This document shows positions 1 to 10,707 of a stretch of DNA of 64,000 nt, one piece after another; within the stretch, counting starts at the first letter, position 1; each line of letters starts with the position of its first letter. Made by a program: the position numbers and the translations under genes. The notes below the pieces were generated by a model. The model saw only the letters and a program-made list of their open reading frames with translations, did no database searches and was not told the DNA's origin. Source of the stretch: Polyporus tsugae (taxonomy: Eukaryota > Basidiomycota > Agaricomycetes > Polyporales > Polyporaceae); contig JAHRBS010000010.1 in NCBI GenBank assembly GCA_024305745.1, forward strand, positions 3,231,501-3,295,500, read 5' to 3'.

Positions 1-1810
1 GCTTCTGCGAGGGTCGGGATACCCGACGATAGAAGGCACATGGGAGCATGCAGTGAGTGGTTCCCTTCCTACGACCTACGTCGCTTCGGCTCCGCCTTTC
101 CTGACCCACAACCCGTTTGATTCAAGTGGCGGATTGGCCAGCCGGGACCTATCTACACTGGATGCTCAGTACTACCGCGACCTCTTCTTCGCTCGGTGAG
201 TACTAGTAACTCTATACGTATAACATATGGCGTGCCAACATCCTTCCAGCGCACTCACCCTCGCCGGATACGCCATCCTTGTCTCCGAGGCGTTCGAGGC
301 CCTCCCGGATGAGGTACGTCCCCGCACTACGCGCATACATCGTATGAAACGCATTTATTTACCCCGCACAGTCCAAACACATCTGGCCGGCGCGTTGGTC
401 GACCGTCAAGGTCCTCTACCTCATCAATCGCTACGGGAACTTGGCATTCTTGGGAGTATGCACCCTCCAGCTGCTCGGCATCTGGCGAAGTACCGCGCAC
501 GAGGTAGGTCGTCCCTATATCCTCATATTGTCTTTTAAACGTCGGTGTATGTTCGCAGTTCTGCTACAACTCGACGCTCGCCCTGTCGCTCATCCAGTTC
601 GCCTCTTATGCGTCGGTACACGGTACGCTCGCGTGCACCCAACGCGTCCATATTCTCACCTCGCGGAGCGTTTGTCAGTGCTTGTTTTGCTACGAGCGTG
701 GGCGACGTGGGGACGACATATCAAGATTCTCCTTGTGCTCGCCACGCTATTCGTCATCTACGCGGTCGCCAGCATCGCCATCCTGACGTGGGGCATCGTC
801 TCCGGTGGTTGTACGCGCTGAATGTATGCGTATTGCCCTGTCGCAGCGGCTGACATGCGCACAGATGACGCGTACCCGTTTTCATTCGTAGTGGGGACAT
901 GCATAGAGTACATCCCTTGCGCGTATCATGCCCTCTTGTCCCTGTTGTGAAGATTGTGCTGACCAGTTCCTGCGGTGCAGCTTTCTCCGTGAGTCGCTTC
1001 TCAATTTCTCCTGTTACGCCGTGTGTCTCACTGCCGACCTGCAGTGGATTCTGTGGATCCCGAGGCAAGCATAACGTCTCGTGGTGTACCCCTGGGCATG
1101 CACTAACATTTTTCTCATGTAGTCTTATACTAGAATGCGCTATATTCATCCTCACGATGGTCTCGATTCGGAAGTTTGACTTCCACCTCCATCTAGCATG
1201 GCAGCTCCCTATTGTTAGAGTTATAATGCGCGATGGTCAGTCAGCTCCCGTAACCGCCTCCTCCTTTCACTGACAATCTCAGTCTGTAGCCATCCTGTAT
1301 TTTGGCCTGACCCTCTTCAGCTCCCTGTTTAATATCTTCGTATGGTGAGCCCTTCCTCACATCTTCAACGGTGACTGGGACATTCGAGTACTGAGGGCTC
1401 GTTTTCAGGGCGTTCTACGGAGACGTAAGTCACCCCGACACCAAATGCGCACCAGCTTACCACAGCCCGCGCTAACACCGGACTCCCAACAGCGCCCATT
1501 GAACATGCTCGCCAACACGTTCACCCTGTGTCTCATGATCGCCGCCGGCCAGCGCCTCGTGCTCGACCTCCGCAAGGTCTCCTCGCACGACACGCTTTCC
1601 ACGACGCGCGTCGGGCGCGAGGTCGAGCGCGCGATAGAGGCTATGCTGCCCTCCCGCTCGCCTTCGCCAATCGTCTTCTCCGAGCGCTCTCTTGCATCGC
1701 CTGCGACCCCCAGTACTACCATGCACTCGCACGATCCCCTATTCCCAGCACGAGTAAAAACGCACAGCGTGGTAGAGCTTGTGGGTGTCTCCGCGTCGAG
1801 TTTGCCCTGA
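1..1810 (+). CDS. DUF6533-type multi-pass membrane protein, 5' partial
   Basis: Spliced gene whose start lies before base 1; the frame is open from base 2 with no in-frame ATG. Exons I can place: <1-195, 250-313, 372-503, 559-615, 669-810, 1045-1064, 1123-1235, 1290-1344, 1409-1424 and 1493-1810. The part between 811 and 1044 is unresolved. The product has repeated hydrophobic helices, an LLRAWATWGR segment after a transmembrane helix, and the late VIMRD/AILYFGLTLF helix followed by a cytoplasmic tail rich in Ser/Pro. This order is typical of the DUF6533 proteins expanded in Agaricomycetes, whose function is unknown. One intron (1065-1122) uses a GC donor. A decayed copy of the 3' end lies at 4450-4790. 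The family call is from pattern recognition, not a search. Confidence 0.7.
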
Positions 1811-2118
1811 CATGGGCCACGTACTAGGATACGGGTACCTGACATCTATGCTTCAGAGGCGCCTCCAAAGAGCGCGCGCATGATGTGCTGTTGTATTTGT
1901 ACCGCACGTTCTCTAGTGACACAGTAGACTTGCTGCTTCCATTTCCGTCGTTAGTAGTGTGCTGCCCGAGCCCGGACTGTGTGGCGCCGCTCTGCAGATC
2001 TGTAATGTGCAAGGAGGTGAGTAAGATCGCCCTGGCCCACCTGTGCGCTCGTAGACTCGTCCCCATCCGTAGTAAGCGAGTCGCACCTCATGACCGCGTG
2101 TTACACATTCGTAATAGT

Positions 2119-2169
2119 AAGCTCGCACCCCACCACCGCATCTAACACACGGTGGTGGGGCGCGAGCTT
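2119..2169. repeat. Inverted repeat, 20-bp arms
   Basis: Arm 2119-2138 begins AAGCTCGCAC and ends CCACCACCG. Arm 2150-2169 is its reverse complement with one mismatch, and the loop is 11 bp. It would fold into a strong hairpin in RNA or cruciform DNA. It lies between the DUF6533 gene and the P450-like gene, with no open frame across it. It could be a small foldback element or part of the 3' end of the upstream transcript. Confidence 0.75.
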
Positions 2170-2466
2170 TTTGAGGCTTACTGGATGGGTACGAGACAAC
2201 CTGTGCTATGTCCTACACAGCATGATGTACTTATCATGGTCAGCAATGGAGATTAACACAGCCCGCCTTTCCTTTTAATAGCTAGTGTTTTACTTTACGC
2301 CCTTCCTTGACACCGCGTGTTCACTCTTGGCGTTCCTGTTTGTTTGTAACCGTTCCAGCCAAGTCTCAGCCAAGTCTCGGAACTATCCGCAGCTCCCCGC
2401 ACGCGATCTCACTTATACAGTACTACTACTTGCTGCCCCAGGAACCACGCACCCTTGACGTACTTC

Positions 2467-2611
2467 TTGCACTCGTATCACGAGCGCGCCGTCTGAGGGT
2501 GAGGACACAATTTTGTATTGTCTGTCTACATACTAACGGGTAGCTAACATTTTCTGTACGTTATAGGTACGAGACTAGTTTTGCACTCGCACCACGACCC
2601 GCCGTCTGAGG
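2467..2611 (+). repeat. Imperfect direct repeat, ~31 bp units
   Basis: Units at 2467-2498 and 2581-2611 both start TTGCACTCG and end CGCCGTCTGAGG with a few differences and one indel. They are about 114 bp apart in the region just upstream of the P450 start. They may be a local duplication in the promoter. Confidence 0.6.
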
Positions 2612-2676
2612 TCTTTTGTCGGCACATTACAGCTGCCCGACCTGTTGCTCTTCCAAGTCTCGGACCCTAGAATACC

Positions 2677-4294
2677 ATGTCTCTCATTAACGATAGTTAT
2701 ATACCTTTCGACTTTAAGGCTCCAGCCCTAAACCACATTCTCTCCTCCCTCACCCTCGGAATCCTCATCATCCTCTCCCTCATCTACATCATCCTCCCTC
2801 TCTCCCACCTCCTCATCTCCTACTTTTCTCTCCTCTCCTCCGACGCCAAAACCCCCCATGACCACCTCCCCATCTCCCATCTCCCTTCTTTTCCGTCTCC
2901 CATCCCCTGGATCGGCCACCTCCTCGGTCTCCAGCGCGACTCAGCCCGCTACGTTAACCGCCTCCTCGCCTCCGCACCCTCAATCTTCACAATCGCCCTC
3001 CCCTTTAAGCACATCGTCATCGTGAACCCTTCCCTAGAGCGTCACCTTGCACGTCACGTCCACGACACCGGCCTGGCGCAAATCCTCGCGTATGTAGGCC
3101 CCCGAGTCTTTGATCTCGGTCCGCGCGCCATCCAGGTCGTTCTCGACACCGATCCCCGACCCCTCCACAAGGTTGAGTTTGGCGGCGCCGAGAACCTCCA
3201 CGCCCTGTCGGAGCGCTCATCGACATTCATCTGGAGTAAAATGGACAAGTTGCCCGTAAAGAGCAACATTAAACTCGCGCATTGGATGTTTGGCCTAACC
3301 GTTTCCGCCACGGCGAGCGCAGTCTGGGGCGTCGAGAACCCCTGGCGCATGGATCCCGAATTCGCCCAAGAATTCATGTAAATTCCCTTCTCCCTCTCCT
3401 CCAATCCTCACCACTCATGTAACAACCGCCAGGAACCTCAGCGAGACCTTTGATTCCCTCTCTCGCCCTCTCCCCTTCTTCACCGCCCGCTCAGCCTACA
3501 CCTCCCGCGCCTTCCTCTCCCGCCGCCTCCAGGAATTCCACCACACCCACCGCTCCTCGCGCATCCGCACCGTCGCTCACGCCATCAACGTCATCGCTCA
3601 ATCGGATCCCCAATGGGAGACCAACCCAGACTACTTCAACATCGAAATGGTCTCTGCACTCGGCCTCCTCGCCACCCCCAGCACCCTCTCCGTCTGGCTC
3701 GTGCGCCACCTCCTTGCCGCCCCAGATATCCTCCATCTCATCGTCCAAGAGGTCCAGCAACTCCCCGTCATCCCCGGCGACATCTCCGGCCTGCCCCGCC
3801 TCGACCTGACCCGCGTCCGCGAGCTCTGCCCCTGGCTCGTGGCCTCCTGGTACGAGACCCTCCGCCTACACATGACGGGCGTGCCCCGCCTCGCTCGCCA
3901 CGCCTTCGACCTCTCTCTCCCCGACTCGGATCCCCTGTCCACCTCCCGCGGCGATATCTTCCTCCTCCCCATGAGCGCGTTCAACCGCGATCCCACCGTC
4001 TGGGGGCCCGATGCTGAAACTTTTACCCCAGGCCGGTTCATCACCCCCGCGGGCGAGCTGTCCAACACCCTCATTCGCAAGGTGCGCGCATTTGGCGTGG
4101 CAGGCAACCTTTGTCCCGGACGGGTCTTTGGCACCGAGGTCGCCATGGCGGTGGTGGGCGGCTTCCTCCGCACATTCGAGGTTCGGAGCGTCGATGGTAA
4201 GCAGTTTCGAGTTCCCGGGGTGAGGAAGGGGTTTAATGTCGGGTTTGAGCGGTATGCGGATGATCATGTCGAGGTTGAGCTCGTAAGGAGGTAG
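2677..4294 (+). CDS. Cytochrome P450-like protein, 520 aa
   Basis: Two exons, 2677-3377 and 3433-4294, joined through a split Met codon. A long hydrophobic N-terminal segment (residues about 18-52) would anchor it in the ER membrane, followed by a proline-rich turn (PSFPSPIPWIGHLLG). The K-helix ExxR is ETLR at 375-378, and the PERF-like region is FTPGRF. The heme loop is FGVAGNLCPGR (454-464) with the axial thiolate Cys461. Two canonical features are weak: the loop has Ala-Gly where Gly-x-Arg is usual, and the I-helix area (MVSALGLLATPST) lacks the acidic-Thr pair used for oxygen activation. This resembles the CYP7/CYP8-like fungal group more than ordinary monooxygenases, so reaction and substrate are unknown. 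It sits between two copies of a DUF6533 tail sequence. Confidence 0.85.
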
Positions 4295-4894
4295 ACGTTC
4301 ACTGTCTCCCTGGCCCCGGACACTTTTCGGCAGCTCTCTTTTGATTCATATTATAATTTATTCAATACACCCTCAGGTTGAGCACGTTGAGTCCCACTCG
4401 CCACGGACATCTAGTACCTTATCTTGTGCTAGGCGCTGCGACTCCAACCATCTCGCCAATCGTCTTCGCCAAGCGCTCTCTTGCACCACCTGCGACGCCC
4501 ACCGTGCACTTCCACGAACCTCTACCTCCAGCACGAGTAAAACCGCACAGGGCGGTGTGACTTGTGGAGGTCTCCGCATCGAGTTTGTCTTGAGGACGGC
4601 GGCGGACTAGGACGTGTCTGCTTCAGAGGCGCTTCACAGTGCGCGTGGGCCTCGTGTATTTATTTATCCTCTCCCTACACAGACTTGCCGCTTCCAGCTT
4701 CCAGTTTGGTCAGTGGCGGCGGGCTGCCCGGGCCCGGACTGTGTGGTGTCGCCAGGGTGTCGCTCTGTGGCGTGCAAGGTGAGTAGAATCCAGGTGATGT
4801 ATTCCGATGGTGTTGAAGTTAGTACAATTGATACAGGCGAGGTACGATCCTATGATAGGGTATGATAGAAGTACACTGTGGTCCCATCCAAGCT
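4295..4894. other. Intergenic holding a DUF6533 relic
   Basis: Downstream region of the P450-like gene and 3' flank of the minus-strand gene ending at 4895. About 340 bp of it is the decayed duplicate described at 4450-4790; nothing else is recognisable. Confidence 0.6.
4450..4790 (+). pseudogene. Relic of DUF6533 gene 3' end
   Basis: This stretch aligns along its length with 1668-2015, which is the last ~140 bp of the DUF6533 coding sequence plus its 3' flank. Shared blocks include CCAATCGTCTTC, AGCGCTCTCTTGCA, CCAGCACGAGTAAAA, GCTTCAGAGGCGC and GCCCGGACTGTGTGG. Translation gives a PIVFAKRSLAPPATP tail close to PIVFSERSLASPATP of the intact gene, but the frame breaks at an in-frame TGA and no upstream transmembrane exons are present. 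It is therefore a non-coding remnant, from a former tandem copy or a segmental duplication. Confidence 0.8.
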
Positions 4895-5631
4895 TCAAGG
4901 CTCGTAGCCGGGGGGCGCGTCGGACGGGGCGTCCGCCGTGACATACGTCGTCGAGGAAGAGCTGGGTACCGGGCCGCCATACGCCGCTACGCTGTGTCTG
5001 AACACCCGCGAACCTTCGCATGCATGACGGAAGTGGTACTCACGGAGGTCAAACTCGTCCTCGGGGTTCGTCCTGCTCCGGTTCACGGCACGCTCGCGCG
5101 TCTTGTCGAGTGCGCCGCCGAACGAGTGGAACGCGTCCTTGTCGCCGCCGCGGCTCAGACGGAACTCGACGCGTGCGGTGCCGTCGCCGAGCCCACCCCC
5201 GGACGCGGGCTTGAGCTCGACGATGATGCGGGGCAGGGAGAAGAGGTTGAGGCGGGGCGCCTCGGATTTGACGGAGAGTAGAGAGGTGTGTGACGCGGCG
5301 AGGGTCTCGAAGCCGTCGGTGGGGGTGTCAGCGACGAGGATCAGCTGCGATCGGGTGGGTGTTGGAAAGTCCGGGAGGACGATCAAGCGTACGGGGGATC
5401 GGGAGAATCGGAATGATGTCAGTCAGTAGCGCTGTTGTGGGGGATGGTTGAGATTGAGAGAGGCTGTGCACGCACCCGGAGGTCTGTGAGGAAGATCTTG
5501 CCCTTGCCCTCGAGCTTCTTGGAGGGGAGGGTGATGGTGTACTCGATAGAATCCACATTGCGGATATCGACCTCGTCCTGGAGCGGGGTGGGAGTGCGCG
5601 CGGGGCTGAGGTTGACTGTGTTCATAGACAT
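4895..5631 (-). CDS. WBP2-like / GRAM-domain protein, 201 aa
   Basis: Two exons, 5631-5476 and 5344-4895, joined between KIFLTDLR and LILVADTP with a 131-nt intron. The N-terminal half carries the GRAM/PH-like fold pattern of fungal WW-domain-binding-protein-2 homologues: VEYT-like strand, GKGKIFLTD loop, then a hydrophobic strand and a conserved KPASGGGLGDGTARVEFRL segment. A helix with KTRERAV closes the domain. The C-terminus ends DAPPGYEP, giving a PPxY motif, the usual WW-domain ligand. The family binds WW proteins and probably phosphoinositides; in fungi the role is poorly known. The Met at 5631 fits the family start MSxNTVN. A GTGAGT at the DLREYHF position could be read as a donor, but splicing there brings in stops. 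Confidence 0.8.
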
Positions 5632-5808
5632 GGTGTGCGGTAAGTCGGGTCCGTGAGTGCGATCTGATGGTATACGCTGGGCGGGATCTCGCTAGATGCA
5701 GTTGGGGGGGAGAGCGAACAGGAGGTTGAGGCTGATGGGGGTATATGCTGGTGGTGGAATGAACGACAGAGAGGCAGGGTAAGATGAGATATGTTCAATC
5801 TGTTGAGA

Positions 5809-6136
5809 TCACGTTCTCAGCGCTGCCACTCGTCTGCGCCCAATCTCCTCCACCCCATCCATCATCTCGTCGGCGATCCCCAGCGGCCCGCGCATGACCC
5901 CACCACTTCTGAGCGATATCTGAGCAGGTCCGCGGATGCGGCGTGGCCTACATAAGGCCTTGTACGTCTTGCTTCCCGCCCTCCGCAGCATATGCGAACA
6001 TCTTGGCGGGTACCGGTCCCAATGGTGCCTTAGCCGTTGTAGAGCTCACCGGCCTATATACGTACTGCTCAGCGTAAGGACTGTGACTTGTATCTCGGGG
6101 ATAGAGCATTCTAAATAGCTGATGGCTGCTAGCCAT
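5809..6136 (-). CDS. Possible small protein, ~92 aa
   Basis: I do not recognise this. ATG at 6136 opens a frame reading MASSHQLFRMLYPRDTSH and can be spliced (donor GTACAAGG, acceptor CTGCTCAG) to a second exon reading ISLRSGGVMRGPLGIADEMM and ending in a TGA near 5809, giving about 92 residues. Support is only the uninterrupted, charged, protein-like composition of both pieces and matching phases. The donor is weak, and the region is otherwise open intergenic sequence upstream of the WBP2-like gene. It may be spurious. Confidence 0.35.
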
Positions 6137-7305
6137 GGTGAACGAAGTCGGCGACCTGCGGTTGTGAAAGTTCTGGACAAGCTTCGATGACTTCCGGGCA
6201 CGAATGCTGTTCGAGATCCAAAGGCGAATCAAATATAATGTCGAATTCACAATGGAAGCGAATTTTGTGCATGGTTATTATCACTTACGGAAAGAGACCC
6301 CAAGAACATAGGAGGCCTGGGGACCTGTTTGGTGACTACGCAAGAACGTCCGTCGGCGAGTGCAAGGGATCATCTGCTCGCCAGACACGTCACTGGAAAG
6401 TACCGCTAGAATATATTGGCTTGTTGGACGTGCTCACCAATTGAATGTTGACACCGTTGAAAGTCACGACTCGGGTGGCGTTGAGTAGACAGCTCCGGGT
6501 AAGTACTTATACAACCCCGGGCTTTTAGCCTCGTCCGGACTCGAGAGTACTTACAAGCAGTGGCTGTGTGACGAGTCTGGGTTGATGCGCCACTGGGCGC
6601 CAGAGTGTTTCCTCGGCTGAAGCGGCGCTGATTAGACGACCTAGACTCCTCTCGCTTCACTCTCAACCATCATCTTCGAATTCTTGGCCCGTTCTCTGCA
6701 TGTTAAATCTCCAGGCGACTTCTCAACATGATCGGCGGGGATGTACACGCCCGCTGCCCTCGAGAACAACGACGTCCATATTCATGCTCAGTGTGCTTGA
6801 TGTATGCGCATGTCGACCCTCTCCAGCGGACCATGGACGAGCGTGGACGACGTTCGGAATCGCAGCGAGCTTCCCTACCATGCCCAACAGCCGTAATCTC
6901 GACGGCAGTGGGAATGATGAGGCCTTCCGGCTCCATGTGCTCTCCATATTGCTCACTCCAGGCGTGATTGTTCGCGCGGTAGCGCCAGCCTTTCCCATGG
7001 TTCTGGGAGAACCCCGACTGAAGGGGCCATCAGGGAACGGCCGTCAACATGACCATTCGCGACACTTTTGACGCAACTTCCCTCACGGTGTTCGCCACTT
7101 TGGCACAGTTTTCCATCAGCAATCTGCGTACGTATGACTGAGGACCCTGGGCACTACTAGATCTCGTGTGCGTCTCCCGTCGACTTCGGGGCCTCGGGTT
7201 TTATTGAAACGCGACGGCCATCGTATAAAGGCGGGTGGGGGCCGCGGGTCCGTCTTCTTTCCCCAGCCTTGAACTTGCATCTGCCGTTCAGCTCCCGGTT
7301 CAGCA
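6137..7305. other. Intergenic, 1.17 kb
   Basis: Several short frames occur on both strands but none shows domain-like composition or sensible splice partners. The right end holds the sedolisin promoter with a TATA box at 7224-7230. Nothing else is recognised. Confidence 0.5.
7224..7230 (+). promoter_or_regulatory. TATA box of the sedolisin gene
   Basis: TATAAAG lies 76 bp upstream of the ATG at 7306, a distance that fits a short 5' untranslated region. It suggests a strongly regulated promoter, as expected for a secreted protease. Confidence 0.6.
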
Positions 7306-9749
7306 ATGCGGTCGCTCTCTGCCTGGGTTGCCCTCGCGCTCGCCGCCTGTGCCAGCGCCGTCCCTTCGACCACAGTGCACAAGGTCAAGGAGAGCGTTGT
7401 GTCTCCGCGAGGATGGACCAAGCGTGCCCCTGCCCCGGCGGACCACATCATCGAGCTCCGCATTGCTCTCCCTCAGTCCAACTTCGACGAGCTTGAAAGG
7501 CATCTGTACGAAGTCAGGTGAGGCGCGTGAATCCGGGGGTAACCAACGCGTTTGTCTCACGTGGTTCTGTCTTTTGTTCAGCGACCCCCTCCACGACCGA
7601 TATGGTCAGCACCTTACCAAGGAAGAGGTCGAGGATCTCGTAGCGCCGGAGGCAGAAAGCGTCCACCTCGTCAATGAATGGCTCGCATCGCACGGCGTCT
7701 ACGAGGATGGCCTCGCCCGTTCTCCTGCTAAGGACTGGGTCCACATCAAGATCCCCGTGTCCCTCGCTGAGGAGATGCTCAAGACTGTATGCGCCCTTGT
7801 TCGCGTATATGTCATGTCCTAACGCGTTTTGCCCCCAGAAATACCACATTTGGACGCATGACGCGAGTGGTGCCTCCGTCATCCGCACGACCTCTTACAG
7901 CCTCCCTGAACACCTTGACGAACATGTTGAGCTTATCCAACCGACGACGATGTTCTCGCACATGAAGTCTCTCAAGACGACCTTCCATTTCTCCGAGACT
8001 GACAAGGAGGCAGCCTCTGTCGCGTCCGACGCGCCTCCCATCAACGTTCCCTCGGCCTCCGGCGGCCATGTCGACGCGTCCTGCAACCAGACTGTCACGA
8101 TTACGTGTCTGCAGCAGCTGTACAACGCTGTGGGCTTCACGCCGTCGACGAAGAACGGGAACCAGATCGGTATTACTGGTTACCTCGAACAGTTTGCGAA
8201 CATCCAGGACCTCCAGTCATTCTACGCCGACCAGCGCCCCGAGGCTCTGAACTCGTCGTTCAAGACCGTCCTCATTAACGGCGGCCTGAACAACCAAACC
8301 CGCGACGAGGCCGGGGTTGAGGCCAACCTGGGTACGCCACGGAGCAGCCAAAATGACCGTGACTACACCTATGTTGATACTTTCTTCCCCACTTTTGTCT
8401 CGTGACAGACACCCAGTTTGCGTTCGGTCTCACGTTCCCCACCCCAGGCACGTTCTGGTCCACTGGTGGCAGCCCGCCCTTCATCCCGGACGTATTGGAG
8501 ACAGTCAACTCCAACGAGCCGTACCTCGACTGGCTTGCCTTCATCCTCAAGCAGAAGACTATCCCACAGACCATCTCCACGTCCTACGCTGACGACGAAC
8601 AGACCGGTACGTACAGTACTATGCTCATACAACGTGGTCTGGGATTTCGATGGAAGTGGTATGGCGCTAAAGAACTCATCCGTTCTCAGTTCCTCAAAAC
8701 TTTGCTAAGCGCGTCTGCAGCGAGTTTGCACAACTTGGTACGTCTATTTCATTCATAGGCATCCGGCACGATGTGCGTTGACCTATGCTCCCTTCCATTC
8801 TAATTGCATATCGTCGTTATCTATGTAGGCGTACGTGGTACCTCGCTGCTGTTCTCTTCCGGTGACGGCGGCGTCGGCGATGGTGAGGAGGATCCGGCGC
8901 TCCAGGAATGCTTCACCAATGACGGGCGCAACGTCACACGCTTTATCCCGCTCTTCCCGCCCTCGTGCCCCTTGTCAGTACCCCACTTCCCCTGCTCCGC
9001 GACTTCGAGAACACCCGTTGTTCGCTGACACCGAACCTTCTCTTTTACCGCATTTCAGCGTCACCGCCGTCGGCGGCACTATCCACATCCCTGAGACGGC
9101 CGTCTTCTTCTCTGGCGGCGGCTTCAGCGACCTCGTACGTCCACATACCATTCCGCGCCCCGTCGCCGTCTGCGACCGCCACTGACATTCTGTGACGTTC
9201 CGCCGCAGTTCCCCCGTCCGGCATACCAGACCGCCGCCGTCACCAAGTTCTTGGACAAGCTCGCGCCCGGCACGTACAAGGGCCTCTTCAACCCCAACGG
9301 GCGCGTAAGTCCACCCGCGTCTCTCCTCCACCTGCTTCCCTCCAGAAAACCACTGATAATCTTCAACCCCCGCCAAACAGGCCATCCCCGACGTCGCCGC
9401 CCAGGCCGACAACTTCCGCATCTTCTTCGCGGGCACGCCCGGGCTCATCGGCGGCACCTCCGCCGCGGCGCCGACCTTCGCGGGCTTCGTCTCGCTGCTC
9501 AACTCGGCGCGCCTCTCCAAGGGCCTCCCATCGCTCGGCTTCCTGAACCCGCTCGTGTACGCGATCCAGGAGTTCGAGCCAGACGCGTTCAACGACATCA
9601 CCGTCGGCAACAACCCCGGGTGCGGCACGCCCGGCTTCAACGCGACGCAGGGGTGGGACGCCGTCACGGGCGTCGGCACGCCCAACTTCGGGAAGCTCAA
9701 GGACATCCTGACGTTCGGCCTGGGGTCCCTCCCGGGGCTCAACAACTGA
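7306..9749 (+). CDS. Sedolisin-family serine-carboxyl peptidase (S53), secreted, 613 aa
   Basis: Nine exons: 7306-7517, 7582-7786, 7839-8331, 8409-8606, 8690-8737, 8829-8973, 9059-9134, 9209-9304 and 9381-9749. They sum to 614 codons, which supports every junction. The N-terminus is a signal peptide ([16 protein letters not shown]), followed by a prodomain with the [16 protein letters not shown] motif of the pro-kumamolisin activation domain. The catalytic set is visible: Glu300 and Asp304 in GVEANLD, the oxyanion Asp398 in SSGDGGVG, and the nucleophile Ser518 in GGTSAAAP. The C-terminal calcium-site region contains [15 protein letters not shown]. These enzymes act at acid pH as tripeptidyl peptidases or endopeptidases outside the cell and supply nitrogen from protein. 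Potential N-glycosylation sites fit secretion. Confidence 0.95.
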
Positions 9750-10707
9750 GCGTGTCCAGGCGCACTACATACGTATTGCGTATTCAAGCTGTCCAAATAT
9801 ATCCCATGACGCGATTCGGCGCGCTCGAGCTTCTCGGAGCTTACCGTGCGGTCTTAATCCGAGTCGTACGACTGCCTGCATATGCTCTTCATCTGAATGC
9901 CTGGGAGGCGTGCACGAAGAACGGGTCGATAGAGCATGCGCAGCTGGAAGCAAGAGCGATATGGCGCTAGAAATAGTCTACAAACGTGGGATGAGATTAG
10001 CGTAAGGTCTACTTTTAGTGTGTGGGCGCGTGGCATACCGATACGAATAAGAGAATAAGAGAACAAGAGCACACGAGCAAGAAGCAGACAGACCGGGGTG
10101 TGTGTGTGTGGGTTATCTGGGCTTCCCGGACGCCTGGCGGGTAGAGTGCGGAGAGTGTGGTACGATGAGAGTGAGATGTACGTAAGTCAACAAGATGTGT
10201 ATTCAGGTCGAGGGCGAGGTAGATATGATTGATAGAGAGTCGCAGATGAACAGACAGAAAAGGTCAACGGGTGTGAAAGTATGTAGCAGCGATATGTACG
10301 TGTGTGCGAGTAGGCGAGGACGACAGAGAACAATACGATGAGGTGGAGGTGCGATGTATGCGGATGGAGTAATAAACAGCGGATAGTCGTGCAGGCATGA
10401 GGCGTGGAGTGTGGTGTTAGCAGATAGTGACAGGGACGACGTGTGATGAGACTCGGGGCATTAACACGGAGAGGTGATGGCAACAAGGAGGGTAGCGTAA
10501 ACATGTGCATGAACGACGAACAGTATAACTCAGCGCAACGGTGAGAACGTGCATACGTCCTGGAGGAGAGCTGATGCCTAACCAGAAGGCACCAGCGCAC
10601 ATATATGCAAAGCGAGATGGTCCGAGAGGGTGAACGAGGACGCGGGCGACGACAGGGGGTGCCACAATGCGCGATAGGTTGGTTGGTTCTCATCAGGGTT
10701 GTTGGTG
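9750..10707. other. Intergenic, 958 bp, between convergent genes
   Basis: Lies between the sedolisin stop and the end of the minus-strand hydrolase. It contains a short GT-repeat tract near 10098 and purine-rich sequence on the plus strand. Minus-strand frames here are open only because of low-complexity composition. It is probably 3' untranslated sequence of both genes. Confidence 0.5.

Larger units (their letters stand above)
1811..2676. other. Intergenic, 866 bp, with repeats
   Basis: No convincing gene. Bases 1811-2025 are the downstream flank shared with 4600-4785. The stretch also holds an inverted repeat (2119-2169) and an imperfect direct repeat (2467-2611). The remainder is presumably the P450 promoter; I see no clear TATA box. 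Confidence 0.6.

Noticed and set aside
5050..5100. Second intron in the WBP2-like gene at a GTGAGT/TTCAG pair (46 nt)
   Set aside because: Splicing shifts frame and meets a stop at once, while the unspliced frame continues to the expected PPxY end.
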